Part shown: piece after piece, positions 32,517-40,592 of the stretch
Position numbering within the stretch: the stretch's first letter is position 1
Layout of the letters: each line of letters begins with the position of its first letter
Origin: Sva-07 sp031426215
GTDB taxonomy: Bacteria > Actinomycetota > Acidimicrobiia > Acidimicrobiales > Ilumatobacteraceae
Direction of reading: 5' to 3'
Length of the DNA: 64,000 bases
Assembly (NCBI GenBank): GCA_031426215.1
Contig: JANPKU010000118.1
Location: 10,535-74,534 of the forward strand
Made by a program: the position numbers and the translations under genes
The notes under the pieces: model-generated
Databases searched by the model: none
What the model saw: only the letters and a program-made list of their open reading frames with translations
Told to the model about the DNA's origin: nothing

Positions 32517-33725
32517 TCAGTTGGTCTGGGTGCCGACCTTGAGTTCGCGGAACGGCACGCCGCGGTCGACCGACGGTTCGCGAGGCAGGCCGAGAACGCG
32601 GTCACCGATGATGTTGCGCTGGATTTCGTCGGTGCCGCCGGCGATGCCCGACTGGAAGCTGTTGAGCACGGCCCGCTGGCGTTCGGCGCCGGTCTCGTCG
32701 TCGGGGTCCCACGCCACCGAACCTGGCCCGGCGAACTCGAGCGCCATCTCGCGCACCTTCCACGCAATGACCGAGCCGAACAGCTTGCCGAGCGAACCAC
32801 CGGGGCCCGGGGTCTTACCGGCTTTCATCTCGTCGCGGGTCTTCATCGCCACGAGCGACTTGGCGGTCTCCATCGACCAGATCTGCATGAGCTGATCGCG
32901 CACGACCGGGTTGTCGATGGCGCCTGATTCCCTCGCCGCCTTGAGCAGCATCTTGAACTGGGGCTGGTTGATCTTGCCGGCGCCGGCGCCACCGATGGCG
33001 ACACGCTCGTACATCAGCATCGCGGTCGCAAGATTCCAGCCGTTGTTGAGGTCGCCGACCAGCCAATCCTTCGGAATCCGGGCGTCGGAGAAGAAGACCT
33101 CGTTGAAGTGCGAGCCGCCGTCGATCTGATGGATCGGACGGATCTCGACGCCCTGGCCGCGCATGTCGATGACGAACATCGAGATGCCGGCGTGCTTCAC
33201 CTGGTCGGGATCGGTGCGGGCCACGACGAGGCCGTAGTCGGACTTGTGGGCGAGCGTGGTCCAGACCTTCTGGCCGTTGATGACCCACTCGTCGCCGTCG
33301 AGTTCGGCCTTCGTCTGCAAGCTGGCGACGTCGGAGCCGGCACCCGGCTCGGAGAACATCTGGCACCACATCGTCTTGCCGGAGATGTTGTCGGCGAGGA
33401 AGCGCTCCTTCTGCTCGTGGGTGCCGTACTCGGCGAGCATCGGCAGGCACATGCCGTGGCTGATGATGAACTCGCTGTCGGGCATCGGATAGTTGCTCTT
33501 CACCTCGCGCCAGATCTTCTCGTGAGCGAGGGTGAGGCCGCCGCCGCCGTACTCCGTCGGCACGGGGAGCCCGGCGAGGCCCGCCTCGGCCGCCGCTGCG
33601 AGAAATGCCTTCTGGTCGTCGAGGTTCGCAGCCTGCTTGGTGCCGTACTGCTCCATGAAGTCGACGCACTTCTGCCTGAACTGGGCAGCTTCGGTGTCGG
33701 TCAATCCGGTGGCGGTGTCGGTCAT
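32517..33725 (-). CDS. Acyl-CoA dehydrogenase
   Basis: This 402-residue flavoprotein introduces a double bond into an acyl-CoA. The N-terminal helical domain is followed by the FAD/substrate region MFSEPGAGSDVASLQTKA and the strand WVINGQKVWTTLAH. The C-terminal helical domain includes YERVAIGGAGAGK and a GGTDEIQRNIIGDRVLGLPR ending typical of FadE proteins. ATG 33725 was chosen because similarity begins there. It is divergent from a MarR regulator across a palindromic site, and a thiolase gene lies beyond, suggesting a regulated beta-oxidation-type set. Confidence 0.93.
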   Translation of the reverse strand: MTDTATGLTDTEAAQFRQKCVDFMEQYGTKQAANLDDQKAFLAAAAEAGLAGLPVPTEYGGGGLTLAHEKIWREVKSNYPMPDSEFIISHGMCLPMLAEYGTHEQKERFLADNISGKTMWCQMFSEPGAGSDVASLQTKAELDGDEWVINGQKVWTTLAHKSDYGLVVARTDPDQVKHAGISMFVIDMRGQGVEIRPIHQIDGGSHFNEVFFSDARIPKDWLVGDLNNGWNLATAMLMYERVAIGGAGAGKINQPQFKMLLKAARESGAIDNPVVRDQLMQIWSMETAKSLVAMKTRDEMKAGKTPGPGGSLGKLFGSVIAWKVREMALEFAGPGSVAWDPDDETGAERQRAVLNSFQSGIAGGTDEIQRNIIGDRVLGLPREPSVDRGVPFRELKVGTQTN

Positions 33726-33778
33726 CTCATGTCCTCCAAGACGGTGGTCGCGCAACTTCGCGACGCTGTGCAGTTGCA

Positions 33779-33802
33779 ATACTGTATGGCAGCGTACAGT
33801 AT
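33779..33802. promoter_or_regulatory. Palindromic operator candidate for the MarR regulator
   Basis: ATACTGTA and TACAGTAT are perfect 8-bp inverted arms separated by eight bases, a spacing that places the half-sites on one face of the helix. It lies 54 bp ahead of the acyl-CoA dehydrogenase and 70 bp ahead of the MarR gene. Both halves contain promoter-like TACTGT/TACAGT words. Confidence 0.6.
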
Positions 33803-33871
33803 GTGTCCAGACACGTCCCACTCGAGCGGCCAATCCAGGGCGACTCGAACACGACGCTGATCCCCGACCTC

Positions 33872-34372
33872 ATGAGCAACCTCACCACCCACGAACTCGA
33901 CTCGCCGCCCTGGCTCCGCGTCGAGTCCACCCTGATGGCCACGGCGCGACTCGTCCGTGTGGCATTCGACACCCGGCTGGCGTCGCTCGATCTCAACCTC
34001 ACGCAGGCGTCATTGCTCGGTTACGTCAACGAGTTCGGTGCAACCACCCAGACCGATCTTGCCGATCGACTCGGCATCGGACGGGCAGCCATCGGCTCCG
34101 TGGTCGATCGTCTGCAAGCGCGGGGCCTGGTCGAACGTCAGCCGAGACGCGACGATCGTCGGGTGTGGCTCGTCGCCATCACGGAATCCGGCACCGAACT
34201 CGCGCTCCAGATCAACGAGGTCGACCAAGTGCTTCGCGCCGAGCTCCGCCACGGCCTCGGCCGTGAGGAGCGTCAAGCACTCGCCTGGGTGATGACTCGA
34301 CTGCAGCAGAACCTGGCCACCGCCATCGCCAAGACGTCGAACTCCAGCCTCCCCACCCACACAGAGCGATGA
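33872..34372 (+). CDS. MarR-family transcriptional regulator
   Basis: This 166-residue winged-helix repressor shows a recognition region TQTDLADRLGIGRAAIGSVV and wing VERQPRRDDRRVWLVAITES, flanked by long dimerisation helices. MarR proteins release DNA on binding small phenolic or acyl-CoA-type ligands. It is divergent from the acyl-CoA dehydrogenase and likely binds the palindrome at 33779-33802, controlling both genes. Its TGA stop lies inside the first REP-like palindrome at 34366-34469. Confidence 0.92.
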   Translation: MSNLTTHELDSPPWLRVESTLMATARLVRVAFDTRLASLDLNLTQASLLGYVNEFGATTQTDLADRLGIGRAAIGSVVDRLQARGLVERQPRRDDRRVWLVAITESGTELALQINEVDQVLRAELRHGLGREERQALAWVMTRLQQNLATAIAKTSNSSLPTHTER

Positions 34373-34469
34373 GCCAACCGCCCGGATCTCGTCATTTGGC
34401 TCATCGCCTGGACGTCCGGGAACCGGGCGATGAGCCAACCGCCCGCATTGAGGCGCTTCGCTCATCGCC
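34366..34469. repeat. Two REP-like palindromes (GGCGATGAGC family)
   Basis: Unit one (34366-34407) has perfect 12-bp arms GCGATGAGCCAA and TTGGCTCATCGC. Unit two (34426-34469) has arms GGCGATGAGC and GCTCATCGCC. The same arms recur four times at 60951-61176. The first unit includes the MarR stop codon and the pair sits 40 bp ahead of the thiolase gene. Confidence 0.8.
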
Positions 34470-34508
34470 TTCAGATCTCACGAAGCAAACCACCAACAGG
34501 AGAACCCA

Positions 34509-35675
34509 ATGACCGAAGCAGTGATCGTCGACGCCATCCGCACACCGGGCGGCAAACGCAACGGCAAGCTCAAGGACCAGCATCCCGCCGCTCTCGCAGC
34601 GCACGTGCTCAAGGCGCTCGCCGAGCGCAACAATCTCGACCCCGCAATGGTCGACGACGTGATCATGGGATGCGTGATGCAGGTCGGTGAGCAGTCGCTC
34701 AACATCGGTCGCAACGCCGTGCTCGCAGCGGGCTGGCCCGAAGCGGTCCCGTCGACGACGATCGACCGTCAGTGCGGTTCGAGCCAGCAGGCGATGCACT
34801 TCGCTGCGCAGGGCGTGATGGCCGGCGCGTACGACGTCGTCGTCGCCGCCGGTGTCGAAGTGATGACCCGCACACCGATGGGTGCATCGATCGTGCAGGG
34901 CATGGGCTTCCCGTTCCCGCAGGAGCAGCTCGACCGCTACTCCGAGACCGGACTGCCCCCGCAGGGGATCGGTGCCGACATGATCGCCGCCGAGTACGGC
35001 ATCACCCGTGGCGACCTCGACGAGTTCGGCGCACAGAGCCAGCAGCGTGCAGCGCAGGCTCGCGACGAGGGTCGTTTCGAGAACGAGATCGTCCCGGTCG
35101 AGGTCCAGATCGACGGCCAGACGGAAACGATGACCTCCGACGAGGGCATCCGTGAAGGCACCACGGCCGAGACGCTCGGCAAGCTCAAGCCTGCGTTCAA
35201 GGAAGACGGCGTGATCACCGCCGGCAACTCCTCGCAGATCTCCGACGGCGCGTCAGCCGTGCTGATCATGAGCAAGGAGAAGGCCGAGGAGCTCGGCATG
35301 AAGCCCCGAGCCCGCTTCCACGCATTCGCCGTGACGGGTGCCGATCCGGTGACCATGCTCAAGGGTCCGATCCCGGCGACCAAGAAGATCCTGGAGAAGA
35401 CCGGGATGAGCATCGACGACATCGACCTGTTCGAGGTCAACGAGGCGTTCGCCTCGGTCGTGCTCGCATGGCAGAAGGAGACCGGCGCCGACATGAGCAA
35501 GGTCAACGTCAACGGTGGAGCCATCGCCCTCGGCCACCCGCTGGGTTCGTCCGGCACGAAGCTGATGGCGACGTTGCTCAACGAACTCGAGCGCACCGGC
35601 GGCCGCTTCGGCATGCAGGTGATGTGTGAGGGCGGCGGCATGGCCAACGCCACCATCATCGAACGCCTCGACTGA
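34509..35675 (+). CDS. Acetyl-CoA acetyltransferase (thiolase)
   Basis: This 388-residue thiolase cleaves or forms 3-ketoacyl-CoA. The nucleophilic Cys is in TIDRQCGSSQQAM. The other active-site elements are FEVNEAFAS, GGAIALGHPLGSSGTK and the second Cys in QVMCEGGGMANA. All catalytic residues are intact and the length is normal. AGGAG lies eight bases before ATG. Together with the nearby acyl-CoA dehydrogenase it fits fatty-acid or alkanoate breakdown; it could also act in the biosynthetic direction. Confidence 0.95.
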   Translation: MTEAVIVDAIRTPGGKRNGKLKDQHPAALAAHVLKALAERNNLDPAMVDDVIMGCVMQVGEQSLNIGRNAVLAAGWPEAVPSTTIDRQCGSSQQAMHFAAQGVMAGAYDVVVAAGVEVMTRTPMGASIVQGMGFPFPQEQLDRYSETGLPPQGIGADMIAAEYGITRGDLDEFGAQSQQRAAQARDEGRFENEIVPVEVQIDGQTETMTSDEGIREGTTAETLGKLKPAFKEDGVITAGNSSQISDGASAVLIMSKEKAEELGMKPRARFHAFAVTGADPVTMLKGPIPATKKILEKTGMSIDDIDLFEVNEAFASVVLAWQKETGADMSKVNVNGGAIALGHPLGSSGTKLMATLLNELERTGGRFGMQVMCEGGGMANATIIERLD

Positions 35676-35707
35676 CATCCAGGCCAGCCGAAAACCCTGA
35701 AATCTGT

Positions 35708-35746
35708 GCGGATCCGGTCGCGGTGCGGCCGGATCCGCGCATTTTT
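35708..35746 (+). terminator. Rho-independent terminator after thiolase
   Basis: GCGGATCCGG and CCGGATCCGC form a perfect 10-bp stem around an 11-base loop, followed by GCATTTTT. It lies 33 bases past the thiolase stop and has the clearest T run of any terminator in the window. Confidence 0.85.
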
Positions 35747-35775
35747 CGGTTCGTGGGGTCGGTTACGGTCACCTC

Positions 35776-36447
35776 ATGGCGCATGACACGCAGGTTCCGC
35801 TCGAAGTGCTCCGGATCGCCTGCACCAGCGGGTCGGTTCGCGTGCATGCCGTCGCCGGCCTCGCCGAGGTGGTGGTCGACGGTGCGGCGATCGCAATCGA
35901 GGGTTCAGAGGCGACGGTCGGCGCCACGAGCTCGCGCCTGAGGGTGCGCGTCCCCGAGGGGATCGATCTGGTGATCGGGACGTCGTCGGGTCGCGTCGAG
36001 GTGGTCGGCAATGTCGGATCGGTCGCCGTGGTCACGACCTCGGGCAAGGTTTCGGTCGACGAGGCGCTGGCGGCCGACATCCGTACGCGGTCCGGCAAGG
36101 TCGAATTGGCTGCCGTCGACGGCGAGTGCCGGATCATCGCAGCAAGCGGTGCGGTCATGGTCGGTCGATGTGGACCGGCTCATGTGACCACCACCAGCGG
36201 ACGGATCACGCTGCGAGGTGTGCACGGAGCGGTCCATGCTCATTGTTCGAGCGGCAGGATCGACATCACCATGGCAACGGCCCAAGATGTCGATGCCGAG
36301 ACCGTGTCGGGGCGGATCTCCATCGCCATGCCCGCAGGTGCGAGTGTGCGCGTCGAGACACCGAACAGTCCACCGGTTACGGACGACGGCGAATGCGACT
36401 GCGTCGTGACCGCCCGGTCGGGGAGCGGCCGAGTGGACGTGACATGA
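35776..36447 (+). CDS. DUF4097-like beta-helix protein
   Basis: This 223-residue protein is built of repeated short rungs with [ST]-S-G-[RK]-[VI]: TSSGRVEVVG, TTSGKVSVD, TRSGKVELAA, AASGAVMVG, TTSGRITLRG, CSSGRIDITM and TVSGRISIAM. These recur roughly every 17-22 residues, indicating a right-handed beta helix like the DUF4097/adhesin-type fold. Unusually, there is no signal peptide or membrane helix, so it may be cytoplasmic and perhaps polymerise, as bactofilins do. Its stop overlaps the start of an adenylate cyclase-type gene (ATGA). Confidence 0.75.
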   Translation: MAHDTQVPLEVLRIACTSGSVRVHAVAGLAEVVVDGAAIAIEGSEATVGATSSRLRVRVPEGIDLVIGTSSGRVEVVGNVGSVAVVTTSGKVSVDEALAADIRTRSGKVELAAVDGECRIIAASGAVMVGRCGPAHVTTTSGRITLRGVHGAVHAHCSSGRIDITMATAQDVDAETVSGRISIAMPAGASVRVETPNSPPVTDDGECDCVVTARSGSGRVDVT

Positions 36448-36965
36448 GCGCGGTCGTTCCCGGCATAGACACTGCAGCCATCGTGTTCACCGACCTGGTC
36501 GGTTTCACGGAGTACACCGACGTCCACGGCGACCGGGCTGCGGTGGACGTGCTCGATCGTCAGTCGAGCCTCGTCCAGGACCAACTGGCCGGGCGGGGCC
36601 GAATCATCAAGGAACTCGGCGACGGGTTGATGCTGTGGTTCGGCGACGGGCCGGTCGGATTCACGGTGGTGTGCAACATCCTTTCGTCGGTCTGTGCGGC
36701 ACGTGATCGCAACGAGTTTCCACTCGCTGTACGCATCGGCATGCATGTCGGCGAGGTGATCGGGCGAGGCGACGACTTCGTCGGCCAGACCGTGAACATC
36801 GCCTCCCGGGTGGCTGACCTTGCCGGGCCAGGCGAGCTGCTCGTGACCGAGCAGGTGGTGCGGTCACTCGATGGAAACGGGGCGAACTCGGCGTTCCGAC
36901 CGGTCGGTCCGACGAGCGTGAAGGGCGTCGGTGCACCGATCTGGCTGCATCGACTGGCGATCTGA
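36444..36965 (+). CDS. Stand-alone class III adenylate cyclase domain
   Basis: This 173-residue protein is a minimal class III nucleotidyl cyclase. The first metal Asp is in VFTDLVGFTEYTD. The purine-specifying Lys and second metal Asp are in IKELGDGLMLWF. RIGMHVGEVIGRGDDFVGQT leads to VNIASRVAD, with transition-state Asn and Arg present. The Lys/Asp pair favours ATP over GTP. There is no sensor domain; its only obvious partner is the beta-helix protein whose gene overlaps it by ATGA. It should make cAMP as a homodimer. Confidence 0.88.
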   Translation: MSAVVPGIDTAAIVFTDLVGFTEYTDVHGDRAAVDVLDRQSSLVQDQLAGRGRIIKELGDGLMLWFGDGPVGFTVVCNILSSVCAARDRNEFPLAVRIGMHVGEVIGRGDDFVGQTVNIASRVADLAGPGELLVTEQVVRSLDGNGANSAFRPVGPTSVKGVGAPIWLHRLAI

Positions 36966-37013
36966 TCGAGTCGAGTTTCGGGCCGCCACATGCTCGCAGG
37001 CCAGACTGCGCAG

Positions 37014-37940
37014 ATGCCTCGCCGCAGCATCGTGATCGACACCGACACTGCGTCCGACGACGCCATCGCCCTCGTGCTCGCCGTTCGTGAACCGTCGGTC
37101 GAGGTACGAGCGGTGACGGTCGTGGCGGGCAACGTGCCGCTCGATCTGGGCGTACGCAACGCGATCATCACGCTCGACCTCGCCGGAGGTGCCCACATTC
37201 CGGTGCATGCCGGTCGTGATCGGCCGCTGGTGCGCCCCCTCGACACCGCTCAGTTCGTGCACGGCCAGGATGGAATGGGGGGAGCGTCGTTGCCCGAACC
37301 CTCGCGCACGGCCACGTCCACCGACGCCGTCGGGGCCCTCCTCGCGATCGCAGCGAACGAGATCGGTGAGCACGATCTGGTGACCCTCGGCCCGCTCACC
37401 AACATCGCAGCGGCGCTCGAGCACGACCCCGAGCTCCTCACGAAGTTCGGTCACACCTATCTGATGGCCGGTTCACCGGACGGTGTCGGCAACGTCGACG
37501 CGCTCGGCGAGTACAACGTGTGGGCCGATCCCGAGGCGGCAACGGCGGTACTCGCAGCGCCCGGAGCGAAGACCATGATCGGCTGGAACATTTCCCGGAA
37601 GTTTGCGGTGATGACCGACGACGAGCAGGCCACCCTTGCGTCGGTCGGGCCACTCGGGAGGTTCGCGATCGACATCAACGGCGATGTCGAGCAGTACTGC
37701 CTCGACACCGGCCTCGCCGGGTTCGATCTCCCCGATCCGATCGCCATGGCCGTGGCGCTCGACGACTCGATCGTCACCGAGGCGACCCACGAATGGCTCG
37801 TCGTCGGTCTCGATGGTCCGACCCGCGGCTGCACCATCCCCGACCGTCGCTACGGCCGACCCGCTCCGAACATCCGCGTGCTGTGGGCGGTCGACGAGGC
37901 GGCATTCAAGCAACGCCTCATCACCGCTTGTACCGACTGA
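37014..37940 (+). CDS. Inosine-uridine-preferring nucleoside hydrolase
   Basis: This 308-residue nucleoside N-ribohydrolase releases base from ribonucleosides for salvage. The calcium-binding family signature is IDTDTASDDAIALVLA near the N-terminus. VTLGPLTNIAAALEHDP and the C-terminal Asp in FDLPDPIAMAVAL are also in place. ATG 37014 was chosen as closest to the signature; ATG 36990 is possible, and neither has a clear ribosome site. It ends at a large hairpin shared with the convergent DsbA-like gene. Confidence 0.9.
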   Translation: MPRRSIVIDTDTASDDAIALVLAVREPSVEVRAVTVVAGNVPLDLGVRNAIITLDLAGGAHIPVHAGRDRPLVRPLDTAQFVHGQDGMGGASLPEPSRTATSTDAVGALLAIAANEIGEHDLVTLGPLTNIAAALEHDPELLTKFGHTYLMAGSPDGVGNVDALGEYNVWADPEAATAVLAAPGAKTMIGWNISRKFAVMTDDEQATLASVGPLGRFAIDINGDVEQYCLDTGLAGFDLPDPIAMAVALDDSIVTEATHEWLVVGLDGPTRGCTIPDRRYGRPAPNIRVLWAVDEAAFKQRLITACTD

Positions 37941-37947
37941 GCTCTCC

Positions 37948-37997
37948 GTTTGCGTGCGATTTCGGGTGGACCGGTCCACCGGAAACCCGACGCAAAC
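37948..37997. terminator. Bidirectional hairpin between convergent genes
   Basis: GTTTGCGT and ACGCAAAC form outer arms around an inner GGTGGACC/GGTCCACC stem, with unpaired bases between them. It separates the convergent nucleoside hydrolase and DsbA-like genes. Confidence 0.6.
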
Positions 37998-38017
37998 GCA
38001 GACAGAGGTGGCGATGC

Positions 38018-38641
38018 TCAGCGGGGGAGGGGGCGGGCGCCGGGTTGCGGGCTCTCGGTGCGGGTTCGCTTGAGCTCGAAGAAGCCGTCGACGTCCATCA
38101 TCGACACGAGGGCATCCCACATGGCAACGCTCTTCTCGGTGGAGGGGATCCGGACGATGATCGGGCCGAAGTAGCCGGCCTTGACACCGTCGGAGTTCTC
38201 GAACGCGATGATGGGTGTGCCGACGTCCTTGCCGACGAGTGCAAAGCCTTCGTCCATCCCTGCGCGGATGACGGCGTCCCACGACTCGTCGTCGAATGCT
38301 GCAGCGTGTGACGTGTCGAGCCCGACCGTCGCGAGCGCGTCGGCCGGGTCGAATGGGGTCGCCTTGTCGTGGTGGATCCGGGAGCCGAACTCCCAGTACA
38401 GCTTGAAGACCCCATCGTTGCCGTCGGTGACGCGCACCGACTCCATCACTCGGAGGAGGCCGAGGGTGAACTTGGAGCCTTCGTAGAACGGCGAGTCGGG
38501 GTCGGGCTCGTTCTTGAAGAACAGGCTGATCGGCCGCCACGTGATGTCGATGTCGCGGTTCGGCTGCACCTCGTCGACGATCCACCGGGCGGTCGTCCAG
38601 CAGAATGGGCAGGCTGGGTCGACCCAGAAGTCGATGTTCAT
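38018..38641 (-). CDS. DsbA-family thioredoxin-fold protein, mycothiol-dependent-reductase-like
   Basis: This 207-residue protein has an N-terminal thioredoxin strand and active site FWVDPACPFCWTTARW (CPFC), an inserted helical domain, and a cis-Pro strand VGTPIIAFE. The arrangement resembles actinobacterial DsbA-like reductases of the Rv2466c type, which use mycothiol. There is no signal peptide, so it acts in the cytoplasm on disulphides or nitro compounds. The C-terminal tail of about 20 residues is basic and probably disordered. It is divergent from the ABC exporter genes. Confidence 0.85.
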   Translation of the reverse strand: MNIDFWVDPACPFCWTTARWIVDEVQPNRDIDITWRPISLFFKNEPDPDSPFYEGSKFTLGLLRVMESVRVTDGNDGVFKLYWEFGSRIHHDKATPFDPADALATVGLDTSHAAAFDDESWDAVIRAGMDEGFALVGKDVGTPIIAFENSDGVKAGYFGPIIVRIPSTEKSVAMWDALVSMMDVDGFFELKRTRTESPQPGARPLPR

Positions 38642-38786
38642 GTCGTCACGTCGCTTTCGCAGTGGTCCGGTGGGAGGGAGTCGTGCCGGACAACCTGGTT
38701 GCGTCCGCAATCATTCCCGAGCGCGGGTGGGCGGGATCGGCGAAACCTGTCGCGCAAGACGAATGCTCGCCCGCGAGACTGACGCA

Positions 38787-40592
38787 ATGGCGACGCAGAC
38801 CGGAGCGACCGGTGGACGTTGGCGTGCCCTCGGTGCGCTGCTGCGGCCCGACCGATGGCGTTGGGCCGGCCTCGGCGCGCTCGTCGCGCTGGCCTCGGTG
38901 CTCACGATCACCGGCCCGCTCGTCGTCCGGCGGATCGTCGACACCGCCACCCAGGGCACCACGGGCGCCGAAATCGCACGGCTCGCATCGATCTTCCTCG
39001 CCATCGCCGTGATCAGCCAGTTCTTCGCCGTCGTCGTGTCGTGGCTCGCGACGGTGCTGGCGTGGCGGACCACCAACGAACTGCGTGTCACGATGACCCG
39101 CCACGTGCTCGGACTCGACCACGAGTTCCACCGCACCCACACGCCCGGCGAACTGATCCAACGGGTCGATGGCGACATCACCTCGGTGTCGGAGTTCCTC
39201 GGCCAGGTCGTCACCAAGGCGGCGGGCGCCGCACTCCTCGTGTTCGGCATGGTCGTCGTGCTGTCCGTGCTCGACTGGCGCCTCGGACTTGGCATGGCGG
39301 TGTACGTGGCGATGGCACTCGTCGTCGTGCTGCGCGGACGCCACAGGGCGGTGTCGGAATCAGCCGACGAGATGGGCGCGCTCGGGCGGCTCTACGGCGG
39401 TATCGAGGAGCGTCTGACCGCCGGCGAGGACCTGCGCGCCAACGGTGCTGCAGAGCACGTCGCGTGGCGGTTCGTCGAGGACAGTGAAGGCGCGCTCGTC
39501 AGCGCAGTGAAGCGTGAGCGGGCATTCCTCGTGATGTGGTGGTTCGTGCAAGGCGCCGTCGCCGCCGGATGGGTGTTGGCGCTCGTGTTGGGCGCCGTAC
39601 TTGTCGGCGCCGGCACCATCTCGCTCGGCACGGCGTTCTTGCTCTTCCAGTACGTGCTGCTGATCGCCCGCCCCCTCGAAGAGGTGGTCCACGAACTCGA
39701 GACCGTTCAGAAGGCGAACGGTGCCATGGTGCGCGTCGCTGAGCTCCTGGCGATCCGTCCGATGATCGTGGACACGGGCATGCGACATCCGCCGTCGGGT
39801 GCGCTGACCATCGAGGCGACCGGTGTGGAGTTCGACTACGGCGATGACCGTCCGGTCCTCCGCGACGTCGACATCCGGATCGAGGCGGGTCGCTCGGTTG
39901 GAATCGTCGGGCGCACCGGAAGCGGCAAGACCACGTTCTCGCGGCTCGTCCTTCGACTCGTCGAACCCACCGGCGGCCTCGTCTCCCTCGGCGGGGTCCC
40001 GATCAGTGACATTCCCCTCGACGAACTCCGCCGCCGTGTCGCGCTCGTCCCGCAGGAGGTCGAGCTGTTCGCCGGATCGCTGCGCGACAACGCCACGCTC
40101 TTCGACGACGAACCGACTGACGCTGCCGTGATCGACGCGCTACAACGCGTCGGTCTCGGCGACCTCGCCGAAGGGGGAATCGATCGCGCGCTCGGTGCGG
40201 GCGGCGCTGGACTGTCGGCGGGCGAGGCGCAGCTCCTCGCTCTCGCACGTGTGTGGTTGCGCGATCCCGATGTACTGGTGCTCGACGAGGCGACCGCCCG
40301 TGTCGACCCCGAGACCGAGCGGCGCCTGGAGTCCGCCATCGTCGAGCTCATGCGCAACCGCACCACGCTGATCATCGCCCATCGGCTGACCACGCTCCAC
40401 TCGGTGGACGAGATCGTCGTGTTCGATCACGGTCGAATCATCGAGCACGGCAACCGTGCCGATCTCGTCGGTGACGACGACAGCCGCTTCGCTCGTCTCC
40501 TCACGATGTCGCTCGACGGCGACCAGGTGGACGATGAAGAAGCCGCACCCAACGAGGCCTCGGTCCCGGAGCGGTCAGAGGTGTCGACATGA
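38787..40592 (+). CDS. Heterodimeric ABC exporter subunit with degenerate signature
   Basis: This 601-residue half-transporter has a six-helix membrane domain (about residues 20-310) fused to an ATPase domain (about 340-575). Walker A is GRTGSGKTTFS. Walker B with catalytic Glu is VLVLDEATA, and the H-loop is IIAHRLTT. The signature is degenerate, LSAGEAQ in place of LSGGQ. It overlaps the second half-transporter gene by ATGA. The defects of the two subunits are complementary, as expected for a TmrAB-like heterodimer with one consensus and one degenerate site. Substrate may be a lipid, drug or peptide. Confidence 0.92.
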   Translation: MATQTGATGGRWRALGALLRPDRWRWAGLGALVALASVLTITGPLVVRRIVDTATQGTTGAEIARLASIFLAIAVISQFFAVVVSWLATVLAWRTTNELRVTMTRHVLGLDHEFHRTHTPGELIQRVDGDITSVSEFLGQVVTKAAGAALLVFGMVVVLSVLDWRLGLGMAVYVAMALVVVLRGRHRAVSESADEMGALGRLYGGIEERLTAGEDLRANGAAEHVAWRFVEDSEGALVSAVKRERAFLVMWWFVQGAVAAGWVLALVLGAVLVGAGTISLGTAFLLFQYVLLIARPLEEVVHELETVQKANGAMVRVAELLAIRPMIVDTGMRHPPSGALTIEATGVEFDYGDDRPVLRDVDIRIEAGRSVGIVGRTGSGKTTFSRLVLRLVEPTGGLVSLGGVPISDIPLDELRRRVALVPQEVELFAGSLRDNATLFDDEPTDAAVIDALQRVGLGDLAEGGIDRALGAGGAGLSAGEAQLLALARVWLRDPDVLVLDEATARVDPETERRLESAIVELMRNRTTLIIAHRLTTLHSVDEIVVFDHGRIIEHGNRADLVGDDDSRFARLLTMSLDGDQVDDEEAAPNEASVPERSEVST

